This document shows positions 40,084 through 52,077 of a stretch of 64,000 nucleotides of DNA, one piece after another. Each line of letters starts with the position of its first letter. Within the stretch, counting starts at the first letter, position 1. The stretch is from Brenneria izbisi (GTDB lineage: Bacteria; Pseudomonadota; Gammaproteobacteria; Enterobacterales; Enterobacteriaceae). Location: the NCBI RefSeq assembly GCF_025840185.1, contig NZ_JAMPJU010000010.1, positions 79,437-143,436 on the forward strand, in the 5' to 3' direction. The position numbers and the translations under genes are program-made. The notes beneath the pieces are model-generated. The model saw only the letters and a program-made list of their open reading frames with translations, was not told where the DNA came from and did no database searches.

Positions 40084-40923
40084 TTAGCGGATTTCGGTCG
40101 GTGTCGTCGTTTCGTTGCCTGTTTCACATACATCGCATGGAAGGTGGCGGCCAATGAGTGCACGATAGCCGAATGCGCCCAGACAAGCCCCGACGAGTGG
40201 GCCGAAAATCGGCACCAGGAAGTAGGGAATGTCACGTCCGCCGGTAAAAGCGATCTCTCCCCAGCCAGCCAGAAACGCAAACAGTTTCGGACCAAAATCA
40301 CGCGCCGGGTTCAACGCAAAACCAGTGAGCGGCCCCATTGAAGCACCGATGACGGCGATTAATATCCCGATCAGCAGCGGCGCCAGCGGCCCGCGTGGAA
40401 TACCGTTGCCATCGTCGGTCAGCGCCAGGATCAGACACAACAGGATTGCGGTAATCACCATTTCAACCAGAAACGCCTGCATGACTGAAATATGTGGGTT
40501 GGGGTAAGTCGAGAAAATACCGGCGAGCTCCAGACTTTCCGCGCTGCCGCGCACCATATTGTGTGTCTGTTCAAAATCCACGAACAAACTGTAGTACAGG
40601 CCATAGACGAGCGCCGCGGCACAGAAGGCTCCAGCTACTTGCGACAAAATATAGGGGATGACTTTTTTGCCGTCGAAACAGGCAAATAACCATAGGGCTA
40701 CGGTAACGGCGGGGCTCAGGTGCGCGCCGGAGATAGCTGCCGTCAGGTAGATGGCCATCGCCACCCCCAGGCCCCAGATGACACTGATTTCCCATTGGCC
40801 AAAGCTGGCGCCGGTCAGTTTCAGGGCGGCAACACAGCCCACACCGAAGAAAATCAACAGACCGGTGCCAAGAAACTCGGCAATACACTGACCTTTTAAG
40901 GTTGAACGTTCTGCTTGACTCAT
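40084..40923 (-). CDS. glpF: Glycerol facilitator (aquaglyceroporin) with an SPA instead of NPA motif
   Basis: This is a 279-residue channel for glycerol with six membrane segments and two half-helices. The second NPA motif is normal (ALNPARDFGPK). The first reads SGAHLSPAVTVAL, so the Asn of HLNPAVT in E. coli GlpF (N68) is Ser70, one base away (AGC for AAC). The Asn is a pore-lining residue that orders the glycerol chain, so this is unusual. The rest matches GlpF closely (FEQTHNMVRGSAES, GGRDIPYFLVPIFGP). It is the first gene of glpFKX, behind a GlpR-like operator. Confidence 0.96.
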   Translation of the reverse strand: MSQAERSTLKGQCIAEFLGTGLLIFFGVGCVAALKLTGASFGQWEISVIWGLGVAMAIYLTAAISGAHLSPAVTVALWLFACFDGKKVIPYILSQVAGAFCAAALVYGLYYSLFVDFEQTHNMVRGSAESLELAGIFSTYPNPHISVMQAFLVEMVITAILLCLILALTDDGNGIPRGPLAPLLIGILIAVIGASMGPLTGFALNPARDFGPKLFAFLAGWGEIAFTGGRDIPYFLVPIFGPLVGACLGAFGYRALIGRHLPCDVCETGNETTTPTEIR

Positions 40924-41023
40924 ATTGTTTTCCTGTTGCTAAGGTACAGAGTGGTAGGTTTCTCTAGGTCGTCGGCAACGGCGGCCTCTGTTTTAAACAT
41001 ATTTATAATGTGAATTTATCGTT

Positions 41024-41043
41024 AATGTTCGAAAGCGAGAAAT
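41024..41043 (-). promoter_or_regulatory. GlpR operator-like sequence upstream of glpF
   Basis: AATGTTCGAAAGCGAGAAAT matches the 20-base GlpR consensus WATGTTCGWTAWCGAACATW at 15 positions. It lies about 100 bases before glpF. The 510-base gap between glpF and zapB is A/T-rich and also carries the zapB promoter. No confident CRP site was found there. Confidence 0.6.
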
Positions 41044-41433
41044 ATCGAAATCAAAATGTGTGTTGTGTGTCAAAAAATGTGCGCATTCGCTTAACTTTTT
41101 GTGATTTGGCGGTTGGTAACGCTGTCTTATGTTAAATAATAGATATAATAATTAACATTCTTCAGTCGTCGGCTGACAATGGGGCCGTTTTTTCAGTTTG
41201 TGCTGATAGTGGCGATAAAGAAAAGCGGGCAGACTCGGCGTCGTATAGGAAGTCTGCTAGACAGGGATTCATTGGCTACATACAATTCAGCTATGGTCAG
41301 TCTCGCCATCAGGTTATGTCCAGAGGCGTATTAAACGACGTCATATGAAGATGTGTTGTCGTGTTGTGATCCGTGGATGTTATGGCCGCAACGTTAACCG
41401 ATTTATGCCTTGTGATGAAAAGGGGTTTGAAGA

Positions 41434-41673
41434 ATGTCATTTGAAGTATTTGAAAAGCTGGAAGCAAAAGTTCAGCAAGCGATTGATACCATTACGCTGT
41501 TGCAAATGGAAATCGAAGAGTTGAAAGAGCAAAACAGCGCGTTGGCCCAGGATGTTCAGGCCGCGGCCGGTTCCCGTGAAGCGCTGGTGCGCGAGAACGA
41601 GCAACTGAAAGAAGAGCAGCAAGTCTGGCAAGATCGTTTACGTGCGTTGCTCGGTAAGATGGAAGAAGTTTAA
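41434..41673 (+). CDS. zapB: Cell division protein ZapB
   Basis: This is a 79-residue all-helical coiled-coil protein of the Z-ring that interacts with ZapA and MatP. It starts [17 protein letters not shown] and has continuous heptads ([16 protein letters not shown]). It lies between glpF and rraA, the conserved place of E. coli zapB (yiiU). Confidence 0.95.
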   Translation: MSFEVFEKLEAKVQQAIDTITLLQMEIEELKEQNSALAQDVQAAAGSREALVRENEQLKEEQQVWQDRLRALLGKMEEV

Positions 41674-41696
41674 GCGTTTAGCGCTATAAAGCGTCA

Positions 41697-41717
41697 ATCC
41701 CCGCGTCAGGCGGGGAT
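41697..41717. other. hairpin between convergent zapB and rraA
   Basis: ATCCCCGC and GCGGGGAT form a perfect 8-bp stem with a 5-base loop. There is no T-run on either side, so it may be a processing or rho-aided 3' end rather than a classic terminator. Confidence 0.45.
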
Positions 41718-41745
41718 CTGCAAGATGTGATTGAGGCCGCGAGGA

Positions 41746-42351
<606 letters not shown>

Positions 42352-42425
42352 TTATCTCATCGGGTCGCCGTACCCGGTCAGCAGCAGGCGCGGGGCGGTA
42401 TTTTTCGCTGCCTTCCCGCGTCTTG

Positions 42426-43343
42426 TTAACTAAGCATCACCCCGACAGCAAACAAAATATTGGTCAGCAGCGCACCCTTAACGGTTTTTTCCAGCATAGG
42501 GCGCATGCTGAACGCGCTGGTTTCACGCAGCACATAGATGGCTTGCTTGAGCAGCAGCGGCAGCGTAAGGAGAAAGAGCCAGCCTGCCAGACTATGCAGG
42601 TAAAGCATGGCGAACAAGCCGAGACAAAATGGGGCCAGCATCAACAGCAGCGTGTGGTAACAGCGGGCCTTCTGCGCGCCAAGACGAACGGCCAGCGTGT
42701 TCTTGCCGCTGAGACGATCGTTGTCGATATCGCGCAGGTTGTTGATGTTCAATACGGCGGTGGCAAGCAGCCCGCAGGCGGTGGCTGGCAACATGACGAT
42801 GCTGTCGAAATGGCCGGTTTGTAGGTAATAGGAACCAGCGACGCTGAGCCAACCGAAAAATATCAGTACCGAGATATCACCCAGCCCGATGTAGCCGTAA
42901 GGACGATTCCCCACGGTATAGGTGATGGCGGCGAGAATAGCCAGCAGCCCCAGCACCAGAAATCCGATGATATCGCTAGGTTTTTCACAGGCGAGGATCA
43001 CCAGCGATACACCTGAAATGATGGTAAACACAATGGTGGCAATCAGTGCATTTCTCAACTGAGACAGGCTAATCGCGCCAGTTTGAATACCCCGTAATGG
43101 CCCGATGCGGTCTTCGGTGTCGCTGCCTTTGACCGCATCCCCATAGTCATTTGCCAGATTGGAAAGAATCTGTAGCAAGCCCGCAGTGAGCAACGCCAGT
43201 AATGCGACACCCGGTTTAAAACTGCTATGCCAGCTTGCAATCGCCGAGCCGGTAACGATAGAAGCGAAAGCTAATGGCAATGTTTTTGGACGCAGGCTGT
43301 CCAGCCAGGCTTTGGTTTTGCTGCTATGGGTTAGTAAGGTCAT
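42426..43343 (-). CDS. menA: 1,4-dihydroxy-2-naphthoate octaprenyltransferase
   Basis: This is a 305-residue membrane enzyme that attaches an octaprenyl chain to DHNA in menaquinone synthesis. UbiA-family aspartate motifs are seen as NLANDYGDAVKG (NDxxD-type) and NNLRDIDNDRLSGK. It has about nine membrane segments. The ATG at 43343 is preferred over a TTG at 43355. It lies downstream of the hslVU terminator, so it likely has its own promoter. Confidence 0.96.
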   Translation of the reverse strand: MTLLTHSSKTKAWLDSLRPKTLPLAFASIVTGSAIASWHSSFKPGVALLALLTAGLLQILSNLANDYGDAVKGSDTEDRIGPLRGIQTGAISLSQLRNALIATIVFTIISGVSLVILACEKPSDIIGFLVLGLLAILAAITYTVGNRPYGYIGLGDISVLIFFGWLSVAGSYYLQTGHFDSIVMLPATACGLLATAVLNINNLRDIDNDRLSGKNTLAVRLGAQKARCYHTLLLMLAPFCLGLFAMLYLHSLAGWLFLLTLPLLLKQAIYVLRETSAFSMRPMLEKTVKGALLTNILFAVGVMLS

Positions 43344-43416
43344 AGTGTGCTTCAATTTTTATTGTCTATGAATAAATAATTTTTTAACGACAGAGCCACA
43401 AACACAAACGGGAGGC

Positions 43417-43440
43417 CGAAGCCTCCCGTTTATATCGTTA
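43417..43440 (-). terminator. strong terminator-type hairpin after hslU
   Basis: The 10-bp stem AACGGGAGGC / GCCTCCCGTT has a UUCG tetraloop when read on the minus strand. It is followed by TGTGTTTGTG. It lies 22 bases after the hslU stop. Confidence 0.88.
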
Positions 43441-43462
43441 ACAGGACGATCCGTGAAACGGA

Positions 43463-44794
43463 TTATAAGATAAATCGGCTCAGATCTTCATCTGCTACTA
43501 ATTCATCCAGGTGACCGCTTACGTAATCTGCGTCAATGGTAACATTTTGACCACTCATTTCGCTGGCATCGTAAGAAATATCTTCAATCAGACGTTCCAA
43601 TACGGTATGCAAACGACGTGCGCCGATGTTTTCGGTACGTTCGTTAACCTGCCAGGCGGCTTCTGCAATACGACGAATGCCCTCTGCGGAAAACTCAATG
43701 TTGACGCCTTCCGTTGCCATCAGCGCTTTATATTGCTCGGTCAACGAGGCGCTCGGTTCGGTCAAGATACGCTCAAAATCTTCTGTCGTCAGTGCCTGCA
43801 ATTCGACACGAATCGGCAGACGTCCCTGCAATTCCGGGATCAGATCGGACGGACTGGCCACCTGGAAAGCGCCTGATGCGATAAACAGAATATGGTCGGT
43901 TTTGACCATACCGTGCTTGGTTGACACGGTACAACCTTCAACCAGCGGCAACAGATCGCGCTGAACGCCTTCGCGGGAAACATCCGGGCCGGAACTTTCG
44001 CCGCGTTTACAGATTTTATCGATCTCATCAATAAACACGATGCCGTGTTGCTCGACCGCTTCGATAGCCTGCTGTTTCAATTCTTCAGGGTTCACCAGCT
44101 TGGCGGCTTCTTCTTCCACCAACAACTTGAAGGCTTCCTTGATTTTCACTTTACGGGCTTTTTGCTTCTGACCCGCCAGATTCTGAAACATGGATTGCAA
44201 TTGGTTGGTCATCTCTTCCATGCCCGGCGGGGCCATGATTTCAACGCCAACCGGGGCGGCGGCCAGATCGATTTCAATTTCTTTATCATCTAACTGGCCT
44301 TCACGTAATTTCTTACGGAACGCCTGACGCGCCGCGGAAGGTTCATTCGTTTCTTCCGGCTGCCCCCAGTTGTTTTTGGCCGGTGGGATCAGCACATCCA
44401 GAATACGCTCCTCCGCCAGTTCCTCAGCACGGTAACGGTTTTTTTCAATGGCTTGCTGACGCACCATTTTTAGCGCCGAATCAGTCAGATCGCGGATAAT
44501 CGAATCGACTTCTTTACCCACATAACCAACCTCGGTGAATTTGGTGGCTTCAACCTTGATGAACGGCGCATTAGCCAGTTTAGCCAGACGACGGGCAATT
44601 TCGGTTTTACCGACACCCGTCGGGCCGATCATCAGAATGTTTTTCGGGGTAACTTCATGGCGCAGCGTTTCTTCCAGTTGCATCCGACGCCAGCGGTTAC
44701 GTAGCGCAATCGCCACGGCGCGTTTGGCATTATGCTGGCCGACAATATAACTATCGAGTTCGCTGACGATTTCGCGCGGGGTCATTTCAGACAT
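43463..44794 (-). CDS. hslU: HslUV protease ATPase subunit HslU
   Basis: This 443-residue AAA+ unfoldase delivers substrates to HslV. Walker A is GPTGVGKTE near residue 60, and Walker B is [10 protein letters not shown] near 256. The pore motif region [13 protein letters not shown] and the C-terminal tail ending EDLSRFIL, which inserts into HslV, are all present. It starts 9 bases after hslV. The operon is heat-shock type in E. coli. Confidence 0.98.
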   Translation of the reverse strand: MSEMTPREIVSELDSYIVGQHNAKRAVAIALRNRWRRMQLEETLRHEVTPKNILMIGPTGVGKTEIARRLAKLANAPFIKVEATKFTEVGYVGKEVDSIIRDLTDSALKMVRQQAIEKNRYRAEELAEERILDVLIPPAKNNWGQPEETNEPSAARQAFRKKLREGQLDDKEIEIDLAAAPVGVEIMAPPGMEEMTNQLQSMFQNLAGQKQKARKVKIKEAFKLLVEEEAAKLVNPEELKQQAIEAVEQHGIVFIDEIDKICKRGESSGPDVSREGVQRDLLPLVEGCTVSTKHGMVKTDHILFIASGAFQVASPSDLIPELQGRLPIRVELQALTTEDFERILTEPSASLTEQYKALMATEGVNIEFSAEGIRRIAEAAWQVNERTENIGARRLHTVLERLIEDISYDASEMSGQNVTIDADYVSGHLDELVADEDLSRFIL

Positions 44795-44803
44795 AGTTGA
44801 TCC

Positions 44804-45334
44804 TTACACCTTTGAGGCTAATTCTTCAATCGTGTGGAATTGGTTGGTATAGATGCAGATATCACCCGCAATACCTAACGACTTTTCGACAATATCCCGT
44901 GCGCTCAATTCAGTATTTTCGAGTAAGGCGCGAGCGGCTGCCTGGGCATACGGACCACCGGAGCCAATAGCAATCAGGTCGTTTTCCGGCTGCACGACAT
45001 CGCCATTACCCGTAATAATCAGCGAGGCATTTTCATCAGCAACGGCGAGTAAGGCTTCAAGCCGACGCAACATGCGATCGGTACGCCAGTCCTTCGCCAT
45101 TTCCACCGCCGCTTTCACCAGGTGTCCCTGATGCATTTCCAGTTTGCGCTCAAAAAGCTCGAACAAGGTGAACGCATCTGCTGTGCCGCCGGCAAAGCCT
45201 GCAATAACGCGATCATTGTAGAGGCGGCGTACTTTACGCACATTGCCTTTCATGACGGTGTTGCCCAGCGTGGCCTGCCCATCACCGCCAATGACCACCT
45301 GACCGTTGCGGCGTACACTTACAATAGTTGTCAC
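44804..45334 (-). CDS. hslV: HslUV protease proteolytic subunit HslV
   Basis: This is a 176-residue threonine protease of proteasome beta fold. The conserved mature N-terminus [18 protein letters not shown] begins at residue 2. The initiator is GTG at 45334, not ATG, which gives exactly the 176 residues of the E. coli protein. Processing exposes the nucleophile Thr. The longer frame upstream has no family match. Confidence 0.97.
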   Translation of the reverse strand: MTTIVSVRRNGQVVIGGDGQATLGNTVMKGNVRKVRRLYNDRVIAGFAGGTADAFTLFELFERKLEMHQGHLVKAAVEMAKDWRTDRMLRRLEALLAVADENASLIITGNGDVVQPENDLIAIGSGGPYAQAAARALLENTELSARDIVEKSLGIAGDICIYTNQFHTIEELASKV

Positions 45335-45427
45335 GAGTAAATCCCCGTTACTGAAGAAAAAGATCCCCCGCCACGGCACGGCGACGGGGCATATTGAATT
45401 TATAGATGGGGGAAGGCGTGGGGTTTT

Positions 45428-46255
45428 TCAACCCCCGCTGGCGAGCGGGATACAGTTTGACGCGCCCGCGCCTTTGAGTCGTTGCAGCATGCTGTCCGCC
45501 GCGGCGCGGTTATTGTACGGTCCCAGCATGATGCGGTTCCAGCCGCCGTTAGAGGTGATGCGGCTTTCGATACCGGCAAAAGCCAGTTGCGCTCTCACTG
45601 ATTCGGCGGGTTCCATGGTTTTGAATGAACCGCATTGAACGACCCAACGCTGTGCTTTCTCTTGTTCCTGCTTTGGCGTTGGAGACGGTTTAATCGGCGC
45701 CTGCTGCGCCGTTTCCTGTTTTGGCGCGGCTGGCGTCGCGGTAACGGCAGGCGGGGACGTGGTGGTCGCTGGCGCTTGCTGCGTCGGTGGTTTGATCGTC
45801 ACTTGTGTGCGCGGGACTTGAGTCTGGTCGTTATACGGCACTTCCGAAAGCTGTGTCGGCTGACGGCGCATATCCGACTGCATTTGTTCCAGCAACTGGC
45901 GCTGTTCGTCCGTCAACTGCACCGGTGACTGAATTTCTCCGCCGGCAGAGGGCTCGGTAGGCGACGTCACGCCCAACTGACGGTTCTCCAGTTCCTTGAT
46001 ATAACGCCAGCGTTCTTCTGGCTTGGGCGGTAATCCGCTGCCTTTGCCCGCAGCATTTTGATGTGGCAGAACCGGCGACTCATCTGGTTTATTGTGAGCG
46101 ATGAAATACAGCCCGCCGGCAAAGGTGACCAAAACAGCGGCCGCCAGCGCCACCATGATTTTGGACGTTCCTGAAGCGTTGCTTTTTCTTCGGCTGGTTG
46201 TCTTTTTGCGGCGCGTACCTGAACGGCCCCGGCTGACATAGTCTCTTTGTGCCAC
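45428..46255 (-). CDS. ftsN: Cell division protein FtsN
   Basis: This is a 275-residue bitopic protein that triggers septal peptidoglycan synthesis. The short basic cytoplasmic start is RDYVSRGRSGTRRKKT. A membrane segment occurs at about residues 33-53 (IMVALAAAVLVTFAGGLYFI). A long Pro/Gln/Thr-rich periplasmic linker follows, then a C-terminal SPOR domain from about 198 (WVVQCGSFKTMEPAESVRAQLAFAG in part). The order cytR-ftsN-hslVU is conserved. Confidence 0.96.
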   Translation of the reverse strand: MAQRDYVSRGRSGTRRKKTTSRRKSNASGTSKIMVALAAAVLVTFAGGLYFIAHNKPDESPVLPHQNAAGKGSGLPPKPEERWRYIKELENRQLGVTSPTEPSAGGEIQSPVQLTDEQRQLLEQMQSDMRRQPTQLSEVPYNDQTQVPRTQVTIKPPTQQAPATTTSPPAVTATPAAPKQETAQQAPIKPSPTPKQEQEKAQRWVVQCGSFKTMEPAESVRAQLAFAGIESRITSNGGWNRIMLGPYNNRAAADSMLQRLKGAGASNCIPLASGG

Positions 46256-46336
46256 TGTCGTTTCGCTGTGAATTGAATAAGATGATTAAGGTGTCATGTT
46301 ACTGAACCTTAAAATATTTGACCAGCACCTGAATTC

Positions 46337-47380
46337 TTAAAGCCTGTTGCGTGAATAATTCAGGGCCGCCGAGCTTTCCCGTATTACCAATGTACTGGCC
46401 AGAAGCCGTGAACCGCTGTGCACGGTATGACCGTGTAGCTGCTCCAATAGTAGCAGCATCGCCTCGCGTCCGATCTGATAACGTGGTTGCGCCACGGTGG
46501 TCAGCGGCGGCCAACAATATTTGGCCTGCTCGATGTCGTCAAAACCCACCACTGAAATATCGCGTGGTATATCCAGCCCCATCTTTTTAGCCTGTGAGAG
46601 TACCCCCAGCGCCATGATGTCGCTATGGCAAAAAATCGCACTGGGCGGCAGCGGGTGTTTCATCAACGTAATCAGACCGTTTAGCCCGGTTTCATACGTG
46701 AAATCACCGCGGATGATGTACTGATTATCGATGCTAATACCGCTGCGGCGCAGCGCTTGCACATAACCCTGAAGCCGGTACTGGCTCAAGGGCATGTTTT
46801 CGGGACCGGCAATGCAGGCGATGCGTTGATGACCGAGTTGATGTAAATAGTGTACGGCTTCAAATGCGGCGGTCAGGTTATCGATATGCACCGTCGGCAA
46901 TTCCAGTTCCGGCGCGAACTCATTCGCCATGACCATCGGCGGCAGATTGCGCTGTTCTTCTTTTCCGGCATCGAACGGCAAGTCTGAACCCAACAGCAGC
47001 ATGCCGTCAATTTGCTTGGTGATGATTAAATCAATAAAGGTTTTTTCTTTCTGACGTTGATGAGCGCAGTCGCCAATCAGCACCAGATAACCATGCTGTG
47101 CCGCGGTTTCTTCAATTCCTCTGAATATTTCAGAAAAGTAAGGATCGCAGATATCCGGCACGATGGTCAGAATGGTTCGCGATTCATTGCGCCTGAGATT
47201 TCTGGCCAGCGCATGGGGCGAGTATCCTACAGCAATAACCGCTTGTTCGACTTTTTTTCGTGTCGTTGCGGATACCTTTTCCGGGTTCATCAACGTGCGG
47301 GAAACCGTGGCGGTGGAGACACCGGCCTCATCCGCCACGTCCTTCATCGTCGCGGTAGCGACGTCTTTCTTCTGTTCCAA
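46337..47380 (-). CDS. cytR: LacI-family repressor CytR
   Basis: This is a 347-residue repressor of nucleoside uptake and catabolism genes that works with CRP. The helix-turn-helix is ATMKDVADEAGVSTATVSRTL at residues 9-29 (shown in part). The ligand-binding core ends ALNYSRNRL. It lies upstream of ftsN. The 276-base upstream region to priA shows no confident CRP site by eye. Confidence 0.95.
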   Translation of the reverse strand: MEQKKDVATATMKDVADEAGVSTATVSRTLMNPEKVSATTRKKVEQAVIAVGYSPHALARNLRRNESRTILTIVPDICDPYFSEIFRGIEETAAQHGYLVLIGDCAHQRQKEKTFIDLIITKQIDGMLLLGSDLPFDAGKEEQRNLPPMVMANEFAPELELPTVHIDNLTAAFEAVHYLHQLGHQRIACIAGPENMPLSQYRLQGYVQALRRSGISIDNQYIIRGDFTYETGLNGLITLMKHPLPPSAIFCHSDIMALGVLSQAKKMGLDIPRDISVVGFDDIEQAKYCWPPLTTVAQPRYQIGREAMLLLLEQLHGHTVHSGSRLLASTLVIRESSAALNYSRNRL

Positions 47381-47656
47381 CGCTTTTCTCCTCGCGTCAG
47401 CCTGAACTGGCGCTTTCGGCCTGGATTATTGCTTTCCCCTTTCAGACTGTCATGGCTGATTCGCCGAGGCTGAATGACAGTGCTGGGGCGTTGTCGTATT
47501 TTGTATCGCAATGTTTCTCAGCATACCGTCCTCAGGCGTATTCTTAACAGATTGAATGCAACTTTTGTTGCTTAATTTGCATGGAAAATATGATGAGTCG
47601 TGATTTTCCGATGCGGTTCGCAATAAATTGTCATAGGGCGCCAAACTATGAAAGGG

Positions 47657-49993
<2,337 letters not shown>

Positions 49994-50067
49994 TCATTTA
50001 CTCAACTTTCGTGTGGTGTCTGGCGGAACAGGGCTGGATAGCGACACGGCCTTAACAGAGGTTTCCC

Positions 50068-50283
50068 ATGAAAAAAGGTATTCACCCGAATTACGTCGAA
50101 ATTACGGCAACTTGCTCTTGCGGTAATGTTATCAAAACCCATTCCACTGTGGGTCGTGACCTGAGCCTGGACGTTTGTGGCGCTTGCCACCCGTTCTACA
50201 CCGGTAAACAACGTGTTGTTGATACTGGTGGTCGTGTCGAGCGCTTCAACAAGCGTTTCAGCGTGCCGGGCAGCAAAAAATAA
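50068..50283 (+). CDS. rpmE: 50S ribosomal protein L31, zinc-binding type
   Basis: This is a 71-residue protein of the large subunit. It has the C+ form with cysteines in CSCGN (16 and 18) and CGACH (37 and 40) that bind zinc. The zinc-free paralogue type (ykgM) lacks these. It starts [17 protein letters not shown] hairpin terminator follows. Confidence 0.98.
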   Translation: MKKGIHPNYVEITATCSCGNVIKTHSTVGRDLSLDVCGACHPFYTGKQRVVDTGGRVERFNKRFSVPGSKK

Positions 50284-50310
50284 GTTATTCCGGTTAGCGG
50301 TAAAAGCAAA

Positions 50311-50340
50311 CAAGGGCGCCTGCGGGCGCCCTTGTCGTTT
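50311..50340 (+). terminator. rpmE terminator hairpin
   Basis: The 10-bp stem CAAGGGCGCC / GGCGCCCTTG has a 4-base loop and is followed by TCGTTT. Since it also reads well on the other strand, it may serve convergent metJ. Confidence 0.75.
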
Positions 50341-50409
50341 CTGATATCTCATTTCCAATCTGGACATATGGTTAATGCGCGAATATCGGGAAAGCGTGAA
50401 ATGCGTCGC

Positions 50410-50727
50410 TTAATACTCCCAGGTATCGGGGTCTATCCCCATTTCCCGCATGATGATTTTCGCCGCTTCCGGGATCTCATCACAGCGCTCCTTACGTAAA
50501 TCTTCATCATTTGGCAAAGGCTGTCCGGTGAAGGCATGCAAAAAGGCCTCGCACAAGAGTTCGCTGTTTGTTGCGTGTCGCAGGTTGTTGACCTGGCGTC
50601 TGGTTCGCTCATCCGTCAATATCTTCAGAACTTTCAGCGGGATAGACACCGTGATCTTTTTAACCTGTTCGCTTTTTTTACCGTGTTCAGCATAAGGGCT
50701 GACATACTCGCCGTTCCACTCAGCCAT
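50410..50727 (-). CDS. metJ: Methionine regulon repressor MetJ
   Basis: This is a 105-residue ribbon-helix-helix repressor that uses SAM as corepressor. The beta-strand DNA reader is [15 protein letters not shown] near residues 22-37. It continues as in E. coli MetJ ([19 protein letters not shown]) and ends DPDTWEY. It diverges from metB across a region with tandem met boxes. Confidence 0.97.
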   Translation of the reverse strand: MAEWNGEYVSPYAEHGKKSEQVKKITVSIPLKVLKILTDERTRRQVNNLRHATNSELLCEAFLHAFTGQPLPNDEDLRKERCDEIPEAAKIIMREMGIDPDTWEY

Positions 50728-50822
50728 GGGATACCTTAAAAATTAATCGTAATGAAGACAGCATCTGTCATGAAATACCACGATTCTAGCGGTTATTACG
50801 CTTATGCTCAATCTATACGCAA

Positions 50823-50854
50823 AGAAGTTTAGAAGTCTAGATGTATTGACGTCT
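50823..50854 (+). promoter_or_regulatory. four tandem met boxes (MetJ operator) between metJ and metB
   Basis: Four adjacent 8-base units read AGAAGTTT, AGAAGTCT, AGATGTAT and TGACGTCT against the consensus AGACGTCT. MetJ dimers bind each unit side by side. The site can control metBL and autoregulate metJ. Confidence 0.88.
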
Positions 50855-50914
50855 ATTAAAACTGGGTTTACTCTTTACTTTCTCATGTTTCAGCCTCCAG
50901 CCAGGAAAAAACCG

Positions 50915-52075
50915 ATGACGCGTAAACAGGCAACGATCGCAGTTCGCAGCGGGTTAAATAATGACGAGCAATACGGCTGTGTCGTCCCGCCCATTCATCT
51001 TTCCAGCACCTATAATTTTATCGGCTTCAACCAGCCAAGAGTCCATGATTATTCACGTCGCGGTAACCCGACGCGTGATGTCGTGCAGCATGCGCTGGCT
51101 GAACTGGAAGGTGGGGCGGGCGCGGTGATGACCAGCAGCGGAATGTCGGCCATTATGCTGGTTTGCACGGTGTTTCTGCGTCCGGGGGATGTATTGGTCG
51201 CGCCGCACGACTGTTACGGCGGTAGCTATCGCCTGTTTGACAGCCTGAGTAAGCGCGGCGCGTTTCGCGTGAAGTTTGTCGATCAAGGCGATGACGCGGC
51301 GCTCAAGGCGGCGCTGGAAGAGAAACCCAAATTGGTGCTGGTGGAAAGCCCCAGCAATCCTTTACTGCGCGTGGTCGATATCGCGGCGATTTGTCGCGCC
51401 GTTCGCACGGCGGGCGCCATCAGCGTGGTGGATAACACTTTCCTGAGCCCCGCGTTACAACAACCGCTGGCATTGGGCGCGGATCTGGTTATCCATTCCT
51501 GTACGAAATACCTGAATGGCCACTCCGATGTGGTGGCGGGCGCGGTGATCGCCAACGATCCTGAAATCGTGACCGAACTGGCTTGGTGGGCCAACAACAT
51601 TGGCGTAACGGGCGCCGCGTTTGACAGCTACCTGCTGTTGCGCGGGCTGCGCACGCTGGCGCCGCGTATGGCTGCCGCGCAACGCAATGCGTTGCAACTG
51701 GTGGAGTATCTGCAACAACAGCCGCTGGTGAAAAAACTGTATCACCCTTCATTACCGCAGAATCCCGGTCATGAGATTGCTTGCCGTCAGCAATCCGGGT
51801 TTGGCGCCATGCTAAGCTTTGAACTGGATGGTGACGAAGAGACATTACGACGGTTTCTGGAAGCGTTGGAATTGTTTACGCTGGCGGAATCGCTGGGTGG
51901 AGTGGAGAGCCTGATTTCCCACGCCGCCACCATGACCCACGCTGGCATGGCGCCCGAAGCGCGCGCCGCCGCCGGGATCGCTGAAACATTACTGCGTATT
52001 TCAACCGGCATTGAAGACGGTGATGACCTTGTTGCCGATCTTGATCGTGCATTTCAGGCTGCGACGAAGAGGTAA
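50915..52075 (+). CDS. metB: Cystathionine gamma-synthase
   Basis: This 386-residue PLP enzyme joins O-succinylhomoserine and cysteine to cystathionine. The PLP lysine is in DLVIHSCTKYLNGHSDVVAG (near residue 198), and the family signature around NPTRDVVQHALAELEGG is present. The ATG at 50915 gives the usual start TRKQATIAVRSG and has AGGA upstream. It lies two bases before metL, so metBL is an operon. Confidence 0.97.
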   Translation: MTRKQATIAVRSGLNNDEQYGCVVPPIHLSSTYNFIGFNQPRVHDYSRRGNPTRDVVQHALAELEGGAGAVMTSSGMSAIMLVCTVFLRPGDVLVAPHDCYGGSYRLFDSLSKRGAFRVKFVDQGDDAALKAALEEKPKLVLVESPSNPLLRVVDIAAICRAVRTAGAISVVDNTFLSPALQQPLALGADLVIHSCTKYLNGHSDVVAGAVIANDPEIVTELAWWANNIGVTGAAFDSYLLLRGLRTLAPRMAAAQRNALQLVEYLQQQPLVKKLYHPSLPQNPGHEIACRQQSGFGAMLSFELDGDEETLRRFLEALELFTLAESLGGVESLISHAATMTHAGMAPEARAAAGIAETLLRISTGIEDGDDLVADLDRAFQAATKR

Positions 52076-52077
52076 GA

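Noticed and set aside
47381..47656. CRP/CytR operator upstream of cytR
   Set aside because: No sequence close enough to TGTGA-N6-TCACA could be seen, although autoregulation is known for the family.
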